25,707 nt of DNA, from NCBI GenBank assembly GCA_051883555.1, contig JBJETY010000074.1, forward strand, positions 1-25,707. Reading direction: 5' to 3'. Shown here in pieces: positions 1 through 6,998 of this stretch. The stretch's first letter is position 1. Each line of letters starts with the position of its first letter. The DNA is from CAG-917 sp051883555 (GTDB taxonomy: Bacteria; Bacillota; Clostridia; Christensenellales; CAG-917). The translations under genes were made by a program, and so were the position numbers. A model generated the notes under the pieces. The model saw nothing but the letters and a program-made list of their open reading frames with translations, was not told the DNA's origin and ran no database searches.

Positions 1-963
1 CATATCTCTGAAATATTCAGCAATGGTAATACCGGTATAAATAGAAGCCTCACGAGCGGCAACGGGCATATCGGACGTGTTCGCGATAAGAACGGTACGT
101 TTCATAAGCGGTTGTCCGCTTCTTGGGTCAACGAGTTCAGGGAATTCGTTAAGAACGTCCGTCATTTCGTTTCCGCGTTCGCCGCAACCGACGTAAACGA
201 TGATATCGGCGTCAGCCCATTTTGCAAGCTGGTGCTGAACAACCGTTTTTCCGCTTCCGAAAGGACCCGGAACAGCCGCTACACCGCCCTTAGCAATCGG
301 GAAAAGCGTATCTATAACACGCTGACCTGTTACGAGCGGTTTTACAGGCGACATCTTTTCGGCATACGGTCTTCCTTTACGGACAGGCCATCTTTGAAGC
401 ATTGAAATCTCTTTCTTACCCTTTTCCGTTTCGACGACCGCAACCGTCTGGTCGATATTGAATTCTCCTTTCTTTACGTCAACGATTTTACCGCTAATTC
501 CGTACGGAATCATAATTCTATGTTCGGTAACCTCGTTTTCGGCAACAACGCCGATTATATCACCGGCAGAAACGCTATCGCCGACTTTGACTTTCGGTTC
601 AAACTTCCAAAGCTTTTCGTGGTCAAGAGGAGCGACGCTTACGCCACGCTCTATACGGTTTCCGCAAACCTCACGCAACTTATTAAGCGGTCTTTGAATA
701 CCGTCGAAAATACTTTCGATAAGTCCAGGGCCAAGTTCAACCGACAAAGGCATACCCGTCGAGTATACGTTTTCGCCCGGTCCGAGTCCTGCTGTTTCTT
801 CATAAACCTGAATCGAAGCTTTATCGCCACGAAGTTCGATTATTTCGCCGATAAGTTGTTTTTCGCTAACTTTTACGACGTCATACATTTTGCTGTCCGC
901 CATGTTTTCGGCAACAATAAGCGGTCCGGCAACTTTTACGATTTTTCCAATTTGTTCTGCCAT
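1..963 (-). CDS. ntpA: V/A-type ATPase catalytic subunit A, N-terminal part (partial)
   Basis: Catalytic ATP-hydrolysing subunit of the cytoplasmic V1/A1 head. The 321 visible codons run from the ATG at 963 to the window edge; the family is usually about 580-600 residues, so the C-terminal half lies outside. The start reads MAEQIGKIVKVAGPLIVAEN, the usual beta-barrel opening. The Walker A loop GPFGSGKT is at about residues 233-240 (Lys239), and VGCGERGNEM carries the catalytic Glu at about 262. The bulge region typical of A subunits, absent from F-type beta, lies between the barrel and the P-loop. The ATG directly follows the TAA stop of subunit F, with an AGAGG ribosome binding site inside the end of F, so translation is probably coupled. 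Family assignment is secure. The symbol follows Enterococcus ntp naming; atpA of the V-type is the same gene. Confidence 0.97.
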   Translation of the reverse strand, partial: MAEQIGKIVKVAGPLIVAENMADSKMYDVVKVSEKQLIGEIIELRGDKASIQVYEETAGLGPGENVYSTGMPLSVELGPGLIESIFDGIQRPLNKLREVCGNRIERGVSVAPLDHEKLWKFEPKVKVGDSVSAGDIIGVVAENEVTEHRIMIPYGISGKIVDVKKGEFNIDQTVAVVETEKGKKEISMLQRWPVRKGRPYAEKMSPVKPLVTGQRVIDTLFPIAKGGVAAVPGPFGSGKTVVQHQLAKWADADIIVYVGCGERGNEMTDVLNEFPELVDPRSGQPLMKRTVLIANTSDMPVAAREASIYTGITIAEYFRDM

Positions 964-1290
964 TTAATTGTCCTCTCTGCTAAATAGAATGTCCGAGCCG
1001 ATAGCTTTTTCTATGTCGCTCTTTATACCCTGCATACCGAAACCGTTGCTGCCTTCCGCAGAAGGAATCGGAACGATAACAGGATACGGACGAGATTTGT
1101 ATCTCTTAAGCGTAGCGTCGATGTTGCAAGCGATTTTATCGGTTATAAAAATAACCTTATAATCTCTTGCAAGACGCTTTATTACGTCTTTTGCTTCGTT
1201 TTCGTCTAACGTCGGATAAACTTCGAGTCCGATAGCCTTAAATGCCAAGACCGAATCTTTATCACCGACGACTGCGATTCTGTTATGCAT
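964..1290 (-). CDS. V/A-type ATPase subunit F (Enterococcus NtpG equivalent)
   Basis: Small subunit of the central rotor stalk, about 108 residues, the normal family length. It opens with HNRIAVVGDKDSVLAFKAIG, the Rossmann-like start typical of subunit F, and keeps the VIVPIPS strand and the C-terminal helix KSDIEKAIGSDIL. I chose the ATG at 1290 because it matches the usual start just before the I-A-V-x-G-D-x-D-S motif and overlaps the end of subunit C by 8 bases, a common coupling arrangement. An in-frame GTG at 1299 would add three residues (M-I-C); AAGGA lies only 3 bases before that GTG and 12 bases before the ATG, so the start is not fully settled. The stop abuts the start of subunit A. 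Confidence 0.93.
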   Translation of the reverse strand: MHNRIAVVGDKDSVLAFKAIGLEVYPTLDENEAKDVIKRLARDYKVIFITDKIACNIDATLKRYKSRPYPVIVPIPSAEGSNGFGMQGIKSDIEKAIGSDILFSREDN

Positions 1291-2281
1291 ACAAATCACG
1301 CATCCTTTGTTTTACTAATTCGCCGTCAACGTTATTCTTTATTGCGGCTATAAGCAACTTCAACGTTTTTATTTCGGTCAACTTACCGAGATAATAACCG
1401 GCAACCGGTGAAGCCGTAAACATATCGTTGCGGTCTTTTTTGAAAATATTGAGCAAATAATTGTCGCAAGCGACTTCAAAACGCACAATACCCTCTTCGG
1501 TATAAACTTTCATCAAATCGTTATAATCCGTAAAACGCATTTTTTCCGCAAAAGCGTCTACGCCCTGTTCAAACGTTTTGAGATAAAAATCTTTATCCAA
1601 CGTGCCGCCTTCGATAAAACCTTCGATAAAAAATTTCTCGCCAAGCGACAGACGTCTGACTCTTAAATACGACGCAACGTTTGCAATGTCGCATTTTGAG
1701 ACAAAATATTCCGTCAACTCTTGCCTGCCACCCGCTTTCGCCATTTCAAGCGCTTCTTTAAACATTGCTTTATCGACTTGCGTATCGATAAAATGCGGGC
1801 TGACGCCGTCTATGGACGCCGCGTCGATTGCTTTAACCGCTTTCGTCATCTCTTCAGACAATGAATTATAATCGCCTGAAGTTACGGCAGTGCGAAGTTT
1901 TTCTATTGAATAAAAACCTTGGCGGGTAAACAACTGTTTATTGTCGTCGTCTTTCTTTTCTTTTGCTAACTGTCCCGACGCTCTGAGCTTCAAAAGAGCT
2001 TTTAAATTATGATAATCGTTCATAATTACAAAAGCGTCAAGTCCGCTTTCGGCGGTGGCAAGCTCTGTAAACTCGGTATTGACTTCCATTTCGGCATTGT
2101 TAAAAAGAGTATCGAAATCAAGATTATCAACACCTATGCCATAGCCGTATTCGTTAAGCAATTTAAAGGCCTCGTCGGCAGTTTCGCATTCTGCAAGACG
2201 CATTACCTGCGATTGCGACAAAAGTTTGGCCTCTTTAGACTTAACTCTCGCATTCGAAAAGACAAAATCACTTCCGCTCAT
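1283..2281 (-). CDS. ntpC: V/A-type ATPase subunit C (rotor-to-ring coupling, d-like)
   Basis: 332 residues, full family length. This funnel-shaped subunit sits on the membrane c-ring and connects it to the central stalk. The sequence is largely helical. It has the family features FVFSNARVKSKEAKLLS at the N-terminus, NDYHNLKALLK near residue 95, VASYLRVRRLSLGEKFF in the middle, and the C-terminal YYLGKLTEIKTLKLLIAAIKNN followed by RMRDLYA, equivalent to the conserved K-x-x-E-I-x-x-L-R-x-I end of subunit C/d. The ATG follows the stop of subunit E with no gap (TAAATG), and its GGAGG ribosome binding site lies in the last codons of E. It overlaps the following subunit F. Confidence 0.95.
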   Translation of the reverse strand: MSGSDFVFSNARVKSKEAKLLSQSQVMRLAECETADEAFKLLNEYGYGIGVDNLDFDTLFNNAEMEVNTEFTELATAESGLDAFVIMNDYHNLKALLKLRASGQLAKEKKDDDNKQLFTRQGFYSIEKLRTAVTSGDYNSLSEEMTKAVKAIDAASIDGVSPHFIDTQVDKAMFKEALEMAKAGGRQELTEYFVSKCDIANVASYLRVRRLSLGEKFFIEGFIEGGTLDKDFYLKTFEQGVDAFAEKMRFTDYNDLMKVYTEEGIVRFEVACDNYLLNIFKKDRNDMFTASPVAGYYLGKLTEIKTLKLLIAAIKNNVDGELVKQRMRDLYA

Positions 2282-2866
2282 TTATGCCTCCGCAAACAAT
2301 TTCTTTGCAACAATTTCTTCCAACTCGTCTTTTAAAAGTTGAAATTCGGTACTAAGCGTAAGATTTTTATCAACGCCACCGCCTGACAAAATTATTCCTC
2401 CGTCAAAATCGCCGAGCGTTTTATTGAGCGTAAGTTTAATTTTTTTCTTAGCGGCAAAATCTTTAATAACGGTTTCCGTCAATATATCCTTTTCCCTTTT
2501 GGAAACGGTAACGACGTCACCGTCTTCGGCTAAAGAAAGCATACCCATAATCAACTTCGTATACTTTTCTTTCGGAAGATTTTTGACTTTTTCCAAAGCA
2601 AGAGAAAACGTGGAAGAAACAACTTTATTCTTTGCGTCGAACATAAGTTTTTTTGCGTCAAGTTCGGCAACCGTCTTCGAACGGGTTAAAATGTCGTTCA
2701 CGGCGGTTTCGCGTTCCTTTTCCGCTTTTTCTTTCAGTTCTTTGCAATCGTTTTTGGCAGCTTCTTCAATTTCCGACGCTTTAACTTTCGCATCGGAAAT
2801 TACAGCTTCTCCTTTAGCCGTCGCATCACCGATAATTTTTTCGATTATTGCTTCTTTACCTTGCAT
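2282..2866 (-). CDS. ntpE: V/A-type ATPase subunit E (peripheral stalk)
   Basis: 194 residues, standard for subunit E. With subunit H/G it forms the peripheral stator stalk that holds the A3B3 head still. The N-terminal half is a charged helix (AIIEKIIGDATAKGEAVI, then long runs of Lys/Glu/Ala), expected to form a coiled coil with H/G. The C-terminal globular part has the GGIILSGGGVDKNLTLSTEF segment and ends in LEEIVAKKLF, both characteristic of the family. An AGAGG ribosome binding site sits upstream, and 15 bp separate it from subunit K. Confidently assigned by order and motifs. Confidence 0.95.
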   Translation of the reverse strand: MQGKEAIIEKIIGDATAKGEAVISDAKVKASEIEEAAKNDCKELKEKAEKERETAVNDILTRSKTVAELDAKKLMFDAKNKVVSSTFSLALEKVKNLPKEKYTKLIMGMLSLAEDGDVVTVSKREKDILTETVIKDFAAKKKIKLTLNKTLGDFDGGIILSGGGVDKNLTLSTEFQLLKDELEEIVAKKLFAEA

Positions 2867-2881
2867 TTTAAAAACCTCTTA

Positions 2882-3361
2882 TTATGCGAGTACAGGTGTA
2901 GGAATGAATACGGCAAGGAATGAAATAAGCAATGCAAGAACAGCATACGTTTCAACCATAACCGTAAGAATGATGGCTTTACCGCTTTCTTCAGGACGTT
3001 TAGCAACGGTTGCAATACCTGAGATAGCGACTTTTGACTGATAGATAGCCGAAATCAAACCGACGATTGCCATTGGCAAACAACCGGCCATAATCATAAG
3101 ACCGCTGCCAAGGCTGAGCTGTGCGACTTCGCCGAAAAGATTAACCTTTATGAATACAAGGAATGCAATAAGCAAGCCGTAAATACCTTGCGTACCTGGA
3201 AGAAGTTGGAGAACTAAACACTTTGAGAATTTAGTAGGGTCTTCAGCTGTTACGCCCGCAGCAGCTTTACCTGCCATACCTAAACCGATTGCCGAGCCTG
3301 AACCGGCTAAACCTGCTGCTAATGCCGCACCCAAAAGTGCGAAAAATGTTCCGAGTGACAT
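2882..3361 (-). CDS. ntpK: V/A-type ATPase subunit K (c-ring proteolipid, Na+-type ligands)
   Basis: 159 residues, a fused double-hairpin proteolipid with four predicted membrane helices that forms the rotating ion-carrying ring. The two halves are related, each with a Gly/Ala-rich first helix. The second helix carries LLPGTQGIYG (Leu54, Thr57, Gln58, Tyr61); the third-to-fourth region has AIYQSKVA (Gln108) and AKRPE; the fourth helix has MVETYAVL with the essential carboxylate Glu137. These match the Na+-coordinating set described for Enterococcus hirae NtpK (Leu61, Thr64, Gln65, Tyr68, Gln110, Glu139), so Na+ rather than H+ is the likely coupling ion (inference). A perfect AGGAGG lies 11 bases before the ATG and overlaps the TAG stop of subunit I. 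Confidence 0.96.
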   Translation of the reverse strand: MSLGTFFALLGAALAAGLAGSGSAIGLGMAGKAAAGVTAEDPTKFSKCLVLQLLPGTQGIYGLLIAFLVFIKVNLFGEVAQLSLGSGLMIMAGCLPMAIVGLISAIYQSKVAISGIATVAKRPEESGKAIILTVMVETYAVLALLISFLAVFIPTPVLA

Positions 3362-3376
3362 ATAAATATAAACCTC

Positions 3377-5440
3377 CTACATATCGATGTATGTGTATTT
3401 TGTATTTGAACCCAAAGGCACAAAGAGTCTTCCTCCGCCTTCGTAGAACTTTCCGTAAAATTCAATAAACTGCAATCTGCAATCGTGTACGTATGCGCCC
3501 AGTCCGCTGATAAACAGATTGAATACGTGACCGATAATCAAAATCGGTATTGCGACAATAACTCCGATTGCCGGAATAGGAATCATTCCGATAATAACCG
3601 AAGCAAGCATATTTACAACCATTGCGACAACGCCGCCCGCAAGTCCCAATCCGAACAAACGAGCATACGACAAGATATCGCTGACGATGTTTACGCCGTC
3701 GTAAAGTTTAGCGATACCCGTAATCAATCCTAATGCCGATTTCTTTTTGATTGCAGAACATACGAGTATTCCTACAACTCCGAGAGCAATCAGCACAATA
3801 CCGACGTAAAGGCAAGGCATAACTTTGAAAAGCAATGCAAGCACGACAAAACCGATGCCGAACATAATCATAAGCCAGGTAATCGAGCTTGAAAATGCTT
3901 CGACAATATATTCGCTTCTGCGTTGTTTATTGTTTTTACCGTACTTATAAGCTTTTCTGAAAAGATTGTACGTATTGAGAATCATAGCAACCACAATCTG
4001 CAACACGCCGAGTCCGAGACACAAACCGAGCATAATAAGCGGTTCGCTTAAAGGTTGGAAAAGGCTGAGCCCGATAAGTCCCGATAAAAATTCGGATTCG
4101 ATTCCCAAAAGATTCAAATCAATTCCGAACCAACCGCCGAAAATAATACCCCATATTATCGTGGACACGCCTCCCAATGTAACGATCATAACGAGTCTGC
4201 CCTTTCCCGGTACCGGTTTCGTAACTTTAAGCATAATCAAACCGCCGATAGCCAAAAGCAAACCGTAACCTGCGTCGGCAATCATGATGCCGAAGAACAA
4301 AAAGTAGAAGAAAGTCATGATAGGGTTAGAATCGAAATCGCTCCAATAATTCATAGGGCTGAACATTGTGTTAATGCTTTGGAACGGAGATACAATCTTG
4401 TTATTTCTGACTAACGTAGGCACGTCGTCTTCTTCGGTCGCCTCTCTCAACTCGTAAACCATCTCATCACAGACTATATCGAGAATTGATTTAAGTTTTT
4501 CTTCACGGTCGATAGGGTACCAGGCTTTAAGCACAAATACCGAATCGGTGCATTTGAAATTGCCTTCTGCGTCGATTTTTGCTTTTTCGACGAGATAATA
4601 ATCGTATAAAATTTTAAAATCTCTGAGATATTTCTCATTTTCAAGAGATTCTGCAAGTGCCTGACGTTTATCTTTCTCAAGTTCGCCGAGCCTTGCGTCT
4701 ATTTCGTCGAGTTTTTCCGCTGCGGTCTTAGAATATAACAACGTCGAGCGATTAAATTCTACCGCTTGCAAACGCTGCGTCAAATCATCTGAATTTTCTT
4801 TCAAACATAAAAACGCAACCGGAATAACTCTGTCTCCCGAATATATTTCATATACCAACGGAAAATCTATTTCCGAAAGCAATTTTTCAGTTTCTTCTTT
4901 TTTCTCAACGGGAACGTAGCCGTAAAAAACCGACGTAAATTTAGTATCGGAAAACATATCGAGTTTTTGTTCGATAGATTTAAAACATTCAATCTGGGAT
5001 TTAACGCTTAAAAGTTTTGCAGTCTCTCCTGCTATTTCTGCATAATGAGAATTTATGCGTTCGAGCGTGCTGACTGCACCGAAAATTTCGTATTCTCTTT
5101 CCGCATATCCGGCAAATTCATCATAAACCATTCTCGGAGTAGATTCGGATAATTTAACTTTAATAGGTTTATATTCGAACTTATCGGCAGACTTTTCCGT
5201 CAACTTGGCAACTTTAACGCCTTCACGCTTTTCAGCGTCCATAAAATTTATCGCATTGGACAATCTCGAAAGTTTTTCGTTAACGACGTCGAGATTTAAC
5301 AATTCGCCGTTTGCATTAAGGTCGGCGATATCTTCCGTTTCCACCACCTCAACGGTTTTACTGCGATATAAAGCTTTTAAAATCTTACTCTTTTGACTGT
5401 TATGACCCAAAAGGTAGAGTTTTTTCATCTCAGCAATCAT
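3377..5440 (-). CDS. ntpI: V/A-type ATPase subunit I (membrane stator, a-subunit)
   Basis: 687 residues, within the usual 650-700 range. The first roughly 360 residues form the cytoplasmic arm, starting MIAEMKKLYLLGHNSQKSKI and containing long charged helices. The remainder is a membrane domain with about eight helices beginning near NPIMTFFYFLFFGIMIADAG, including GWFGIDLNLLG and ILSYARLFGLGLAGG. Arg594 in SYARLF and Arg655 in HDCRLQFIEFYGKFYEGGG are the expected conserved arginines facing the c-ring Glu. This subunit provides the ion half-channels next to ring subunit K and anchors the peripheral stalks. The start has an AGAGG site 7 bases upstream. It is 14 bp from the preceding H/G gene, and the next gene's Shine-Dalgarno overlaps its stop. 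Confidence 0.96.
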   Translation of the reverse strand: MIAEMKKLYLLGHNSQKSKILKALYRSKTVEVVETEDIADLNANGELLNLDVVNEKLSRLSNAINFMDAEKREGVKVAKLTEKSADKFEYKPIKVKLSESTPRMVYDEFAGYAEREYEIFGAVSTLERINSHYAEIAGETAKLLSVKSQIECFKSIEQKLDMFSDTKFTSVFYGYVPVEKKEETEKLLSEIDFPLVYEIYSGDRVIPVAFLCLKENSDDLTQRLQAVEFNRSTLLYSKTAAEKLDEIDARLGELEKDKRQALAESLENEKYLRDFKILYDYYLVEKAKIDAEGNFKCTDSVFVLKAWYPIDREEKLKSILDIVCDEMVYELREATEEDDVPTLVRNNKIVSPFQSINTMFSPMNYWSDFDSNPIMTFFYFLFFGIMIADAGYGLLLAIGGLIMLKVTKPVPGKGRLVMIVTLGGVSTIIWGIIFGGWFGIDLNLLGIESEFLSGLIGLSLFQPLSEPLIMLGLCLGLGVLQIVVAMILNTYNLFRKAYKYGKNNKQRRSEYIVEAFSSSITWLMIMFGIGFVVLALLFKVMPCLYVGIVLIALGVVGILVCSAIKKKSALGLITGIAKLYDGVNIVSDILSYARLFGLGLAGGVVAMVVNMLASVIIGMIPIPAIGVIVAIPILIIGHVFNLFISGLGAYVHDCRLQFIEFYGKFYEGGGRLFVPLGSNTKYTYIDM

Positions 5441-5454
5441 ACACTACCTCTGAA

Positions 5455-5772
5455 TTAAAACTTTTTAATAAAAGTATCAACGATAAAATCAGCTACTTCA
5501 TCCGCCTCTTTTTTCTTGCTGTCGCTAAGAGCGGTTGCTCCGGCCAAACCTTGTTCGATAATCGCCGCTCGATTGGCTTCCGCTTCTTCTTCGGCTTTTG
5601 CAATAGCCGTTTTCAAAGCTTCTTTAATTTCCGACGTTGCTTTCTTACGCATTGCCGCTGCCGCAATTTCCGCTTTTACGGTTATTTCTTTTGCGTCTGC
5701 TATGCTCTTTTCCGCTATTGACGCAGCTTCTTCTTCTGCACGCTTAACGTCTAGAATAACTTCTTCTATCAT
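5455..5772 (-). CDS. V/A-type ATPase subunit H/G (peripheral stalk coiled coil)
   Basis: 105 residues, almost entirely Ala/Glu/Lys-rich helix (KRAEEEAASIAEKSIADAKE and similar), with a C-terminal EADEVADFIVDTFIKKF. This is the small stator-stalk partner of subunit E, called NtpF in Enterococcus and AtpH or G elsewhere. The low-complexity coiled coil alone would not identify it. Its place directly before subunit I, as in the order F-I-K-E-C-G-A-B-D of Enterococcus ntp, makes the call firm. A GGAGG ribosome binding site lies 5 bases before the ATG. It is 42 bp downstream of rpiB with no terminator between, so it is probably co-transcribed with it. Confidence 0.88.
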   Translation of the reverse strand: MIEEVILDVKRAEEEAASIAEKSIADAKEITVKAEIAAAAMRKKATSEIKEALKTAIAKAEEEAEANRAAIIEQGLAGATALSDSKKKEADEVADFIVDTFIKKF

Positions 5773-5814
5773 GTTGCCTCCGCTGTATAAAATACTTTCG
5801 CAATGAATTTCTGT

Positions 5815-6261
5815 TTATAAATTCCTGTTTTCAAGGTCGGTTATCATATCGACTCGCTTTTGATGACGACCGCCCTCATATTCGGTTGTATACCAGATTG
5901 TAACAAGCTTAGCTGCCTGTTCAGGCGTTACTACTCTTCCGCCCAAACAAAGGATATTGGCATTGTTATGTTGCTTTGTCGCTTTTGCGCTGAAAACGTC
6001 AGACAAAACCGCCGCTCTTATGCCTTTAATTTTATTTGCCGCAATAGACATACCTATGCCTGTGCCGCAAAGTAAAACGCCAAGGTCGCAAACCTTATCT
6101 GCAACGGCATGTGCAACCTTTTCGGCATACACAGGATAATCTACAGATTCTTCACTATCAGTGCCAAAATCTACAATATCGGCGCCAAGTTTTTTAAGAG
6201 TATCGGCAACCGTCGATTTAAGCACAAAACCGCCATGGTCGCAAGCCAATGCAACTTTCAT
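5815..6261 (-). CDS. rpiB: Ribose-5-phosphate isomerase B (RpiB/LacAB family)
   Basis: 148 residues. It interconverts ribose 5-phosphate and ribulose 5-phosphate in the cytoplasmic pentose phosphate pathway. Visible family motifs are ACDHGG at residues 6-11 (Asp8, His9), DYPVYAEKVA at 41-50, the active-site loop LLCGTGIGMSIAANK with Cys65 and Thr67, the HNNANILCLGGRV segment with His98 and Asn99, and a basic C-terminal part (GGRHQKRVDMI). Allose-6-phosphate isomerase activity or a LacB-like role cannot be excluded from sequence, but no galactose or allose genes are near. GAGGTG lies 4 bases before the ATG, and a near-consensus promoter is just upstream. It is the first cistron of the ATPase operon, an unusual partner. 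Confidence 0.93.
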   Translation of the reverse strand: MKVALACDHGGFVLKSTVADTLKKLGADIVDFGTDSEESVDYPVYAEKVAHAVADKVCDLGVLLCGTGIGMSIAANKIKGIRAAVLSDVFSAKATKQHNNANILCLGGRVVTPEQAAKLVTIWYTTEYEGGRHQKRVDMITDLENRNL

Positions 6262-6284
6262 ATTTCACCTCATACAATAGTAAA

Positions 6285-6313
6285 ATTATACAACACAAAC
6301 TCATATTTGGCAA
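6285..6313 (-). promoter_or_regulatory. Sigma-70-type promoter of the rpiB-ATPase operon
   Basis: On the minus strand a -35 box TTGCCA (6313-6308) is followed, after a 17-base spacer, by a perfect -10 box TATAAT (6290-6285). The predicted start near 6278 gives a short leader of under 20 bases that contains the GAGGTG ribosome binding site of rpiB. No other comparable promoter was seen between the downstream ATPase genes, so this one probably drives the whole operon. Confidence 0.8.
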
Positions 6314-6965
6314 GAAAATTTTTTATTGAATTTATACCTATGTACCTTTGCAAAAAATTCAAAATATGCTGCTTAAACTTTCCGGGTCTGACATTCTTAT
6401 ACTATTTGAATTTCGTCCTGTCATTTAAATTTATATTTAATTTTTTTGCTTCGTCAAATTAATATACTTGCCAAATCATCTGTTAAACATCATTAATAAT
6501 TTTCCCTTTCACTTTCTTCAAATTAAAGTTGATATTAAGACTTTTTAATTCGTCAAATTAATTTAATTACAATCCTTTCCGCTTCGTCTTATTAATATTC
6601 TATTTAATCTTTCCGCTTAGTCATATTGATATTCTTACTAAATCTCTCCGCCTCGTAAAATTAATATTTATTTCATTTTACGTTTAATCTAATTAAATTT
6701 TTCCGTCTTTCAGTTCCGTAAAATTAATCTTCCTATAAATTTTCAGTTTCTTCGTAATTACGTACAATTTATCTTTGCCCCCAAAATTATATTCCAATTT
6801 AACCTTTCCCTTTCCTCATTAATATTATGTTAATTATTTCTATTTGTTAATTAATGTTTTTATTCGATTTGCCATTCATTAATATTACTGCTTTAAAAAT
6901 TGTTCTTGCTTAAAAGATTAAAACTTATTCACAACTAATATTTTTTAAACGCTAATTTACAAACA
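6314..6965. other. AT-rich gene-free stretch with degenerate repeats
   Basis: 650 bp between the terminator of the giant gene and the rpiB promoter. No credible coding frame was found on either strand. The plus strand is pyrimidine- and A-rich and studded with ATTAATAT-like words (for example near 6458, 6590, 6657, 6817 and 6872). The only organised structure seen is the set of 34-35-bp imperfect repeats listed separately. The short frames present start and stop in low-complexity sequence without ribosome binding sites. Confidence 0.7.
6541..6678. repeat. Four degenerate 34-35-bp tandem repeats
   Basis: Adjacent units at about 6541-6574, 6575-6608, 6609-6643 and 6644-6678 share the pattern CTTTCCGCTTCGT, then a variable AAA/CTT, then ATTAATATTC and a T/A-rich end. 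A further isolated relative lies at 6441-6476 (TTTGCTTCGTCAAATTAATA), and a looser one near 6699-6740. The copies differ at many positions, so this is an old or weakly constrained repeat. Function is unknown. It is not a CRISPR array, because the whole unit drifts and there are no separate conserved repeats and unique spacers. Confidence 0.6.
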
Positions 6966-6995
6966 AAAAAGCAAAGGCTATTGCCTTTGCTTTTT
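6966..6995 (-). terminator. Rho-independent terminator of the giant surface-protein gene
   Basis: A perfect 13-bp stem (AAAAAGCAAAGGC paired with GCCTTTGCTTTTT, loop TATT) lies 3 bases after the TAA stop. Read on the minus strand it ends in a run of six T. Because the A and T runs are symmetric it could also work weakly in the other direction. Confidence 0.9.
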
Positions 6996-6998
6996 ATG

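Noticed and set aside
6541..6678. Possible CRISPR array (35-bp period)
   Set aside because: All positions of the unit drift together; there are no conserved repeats alternating with unique spacers, and no cas genes nearby.
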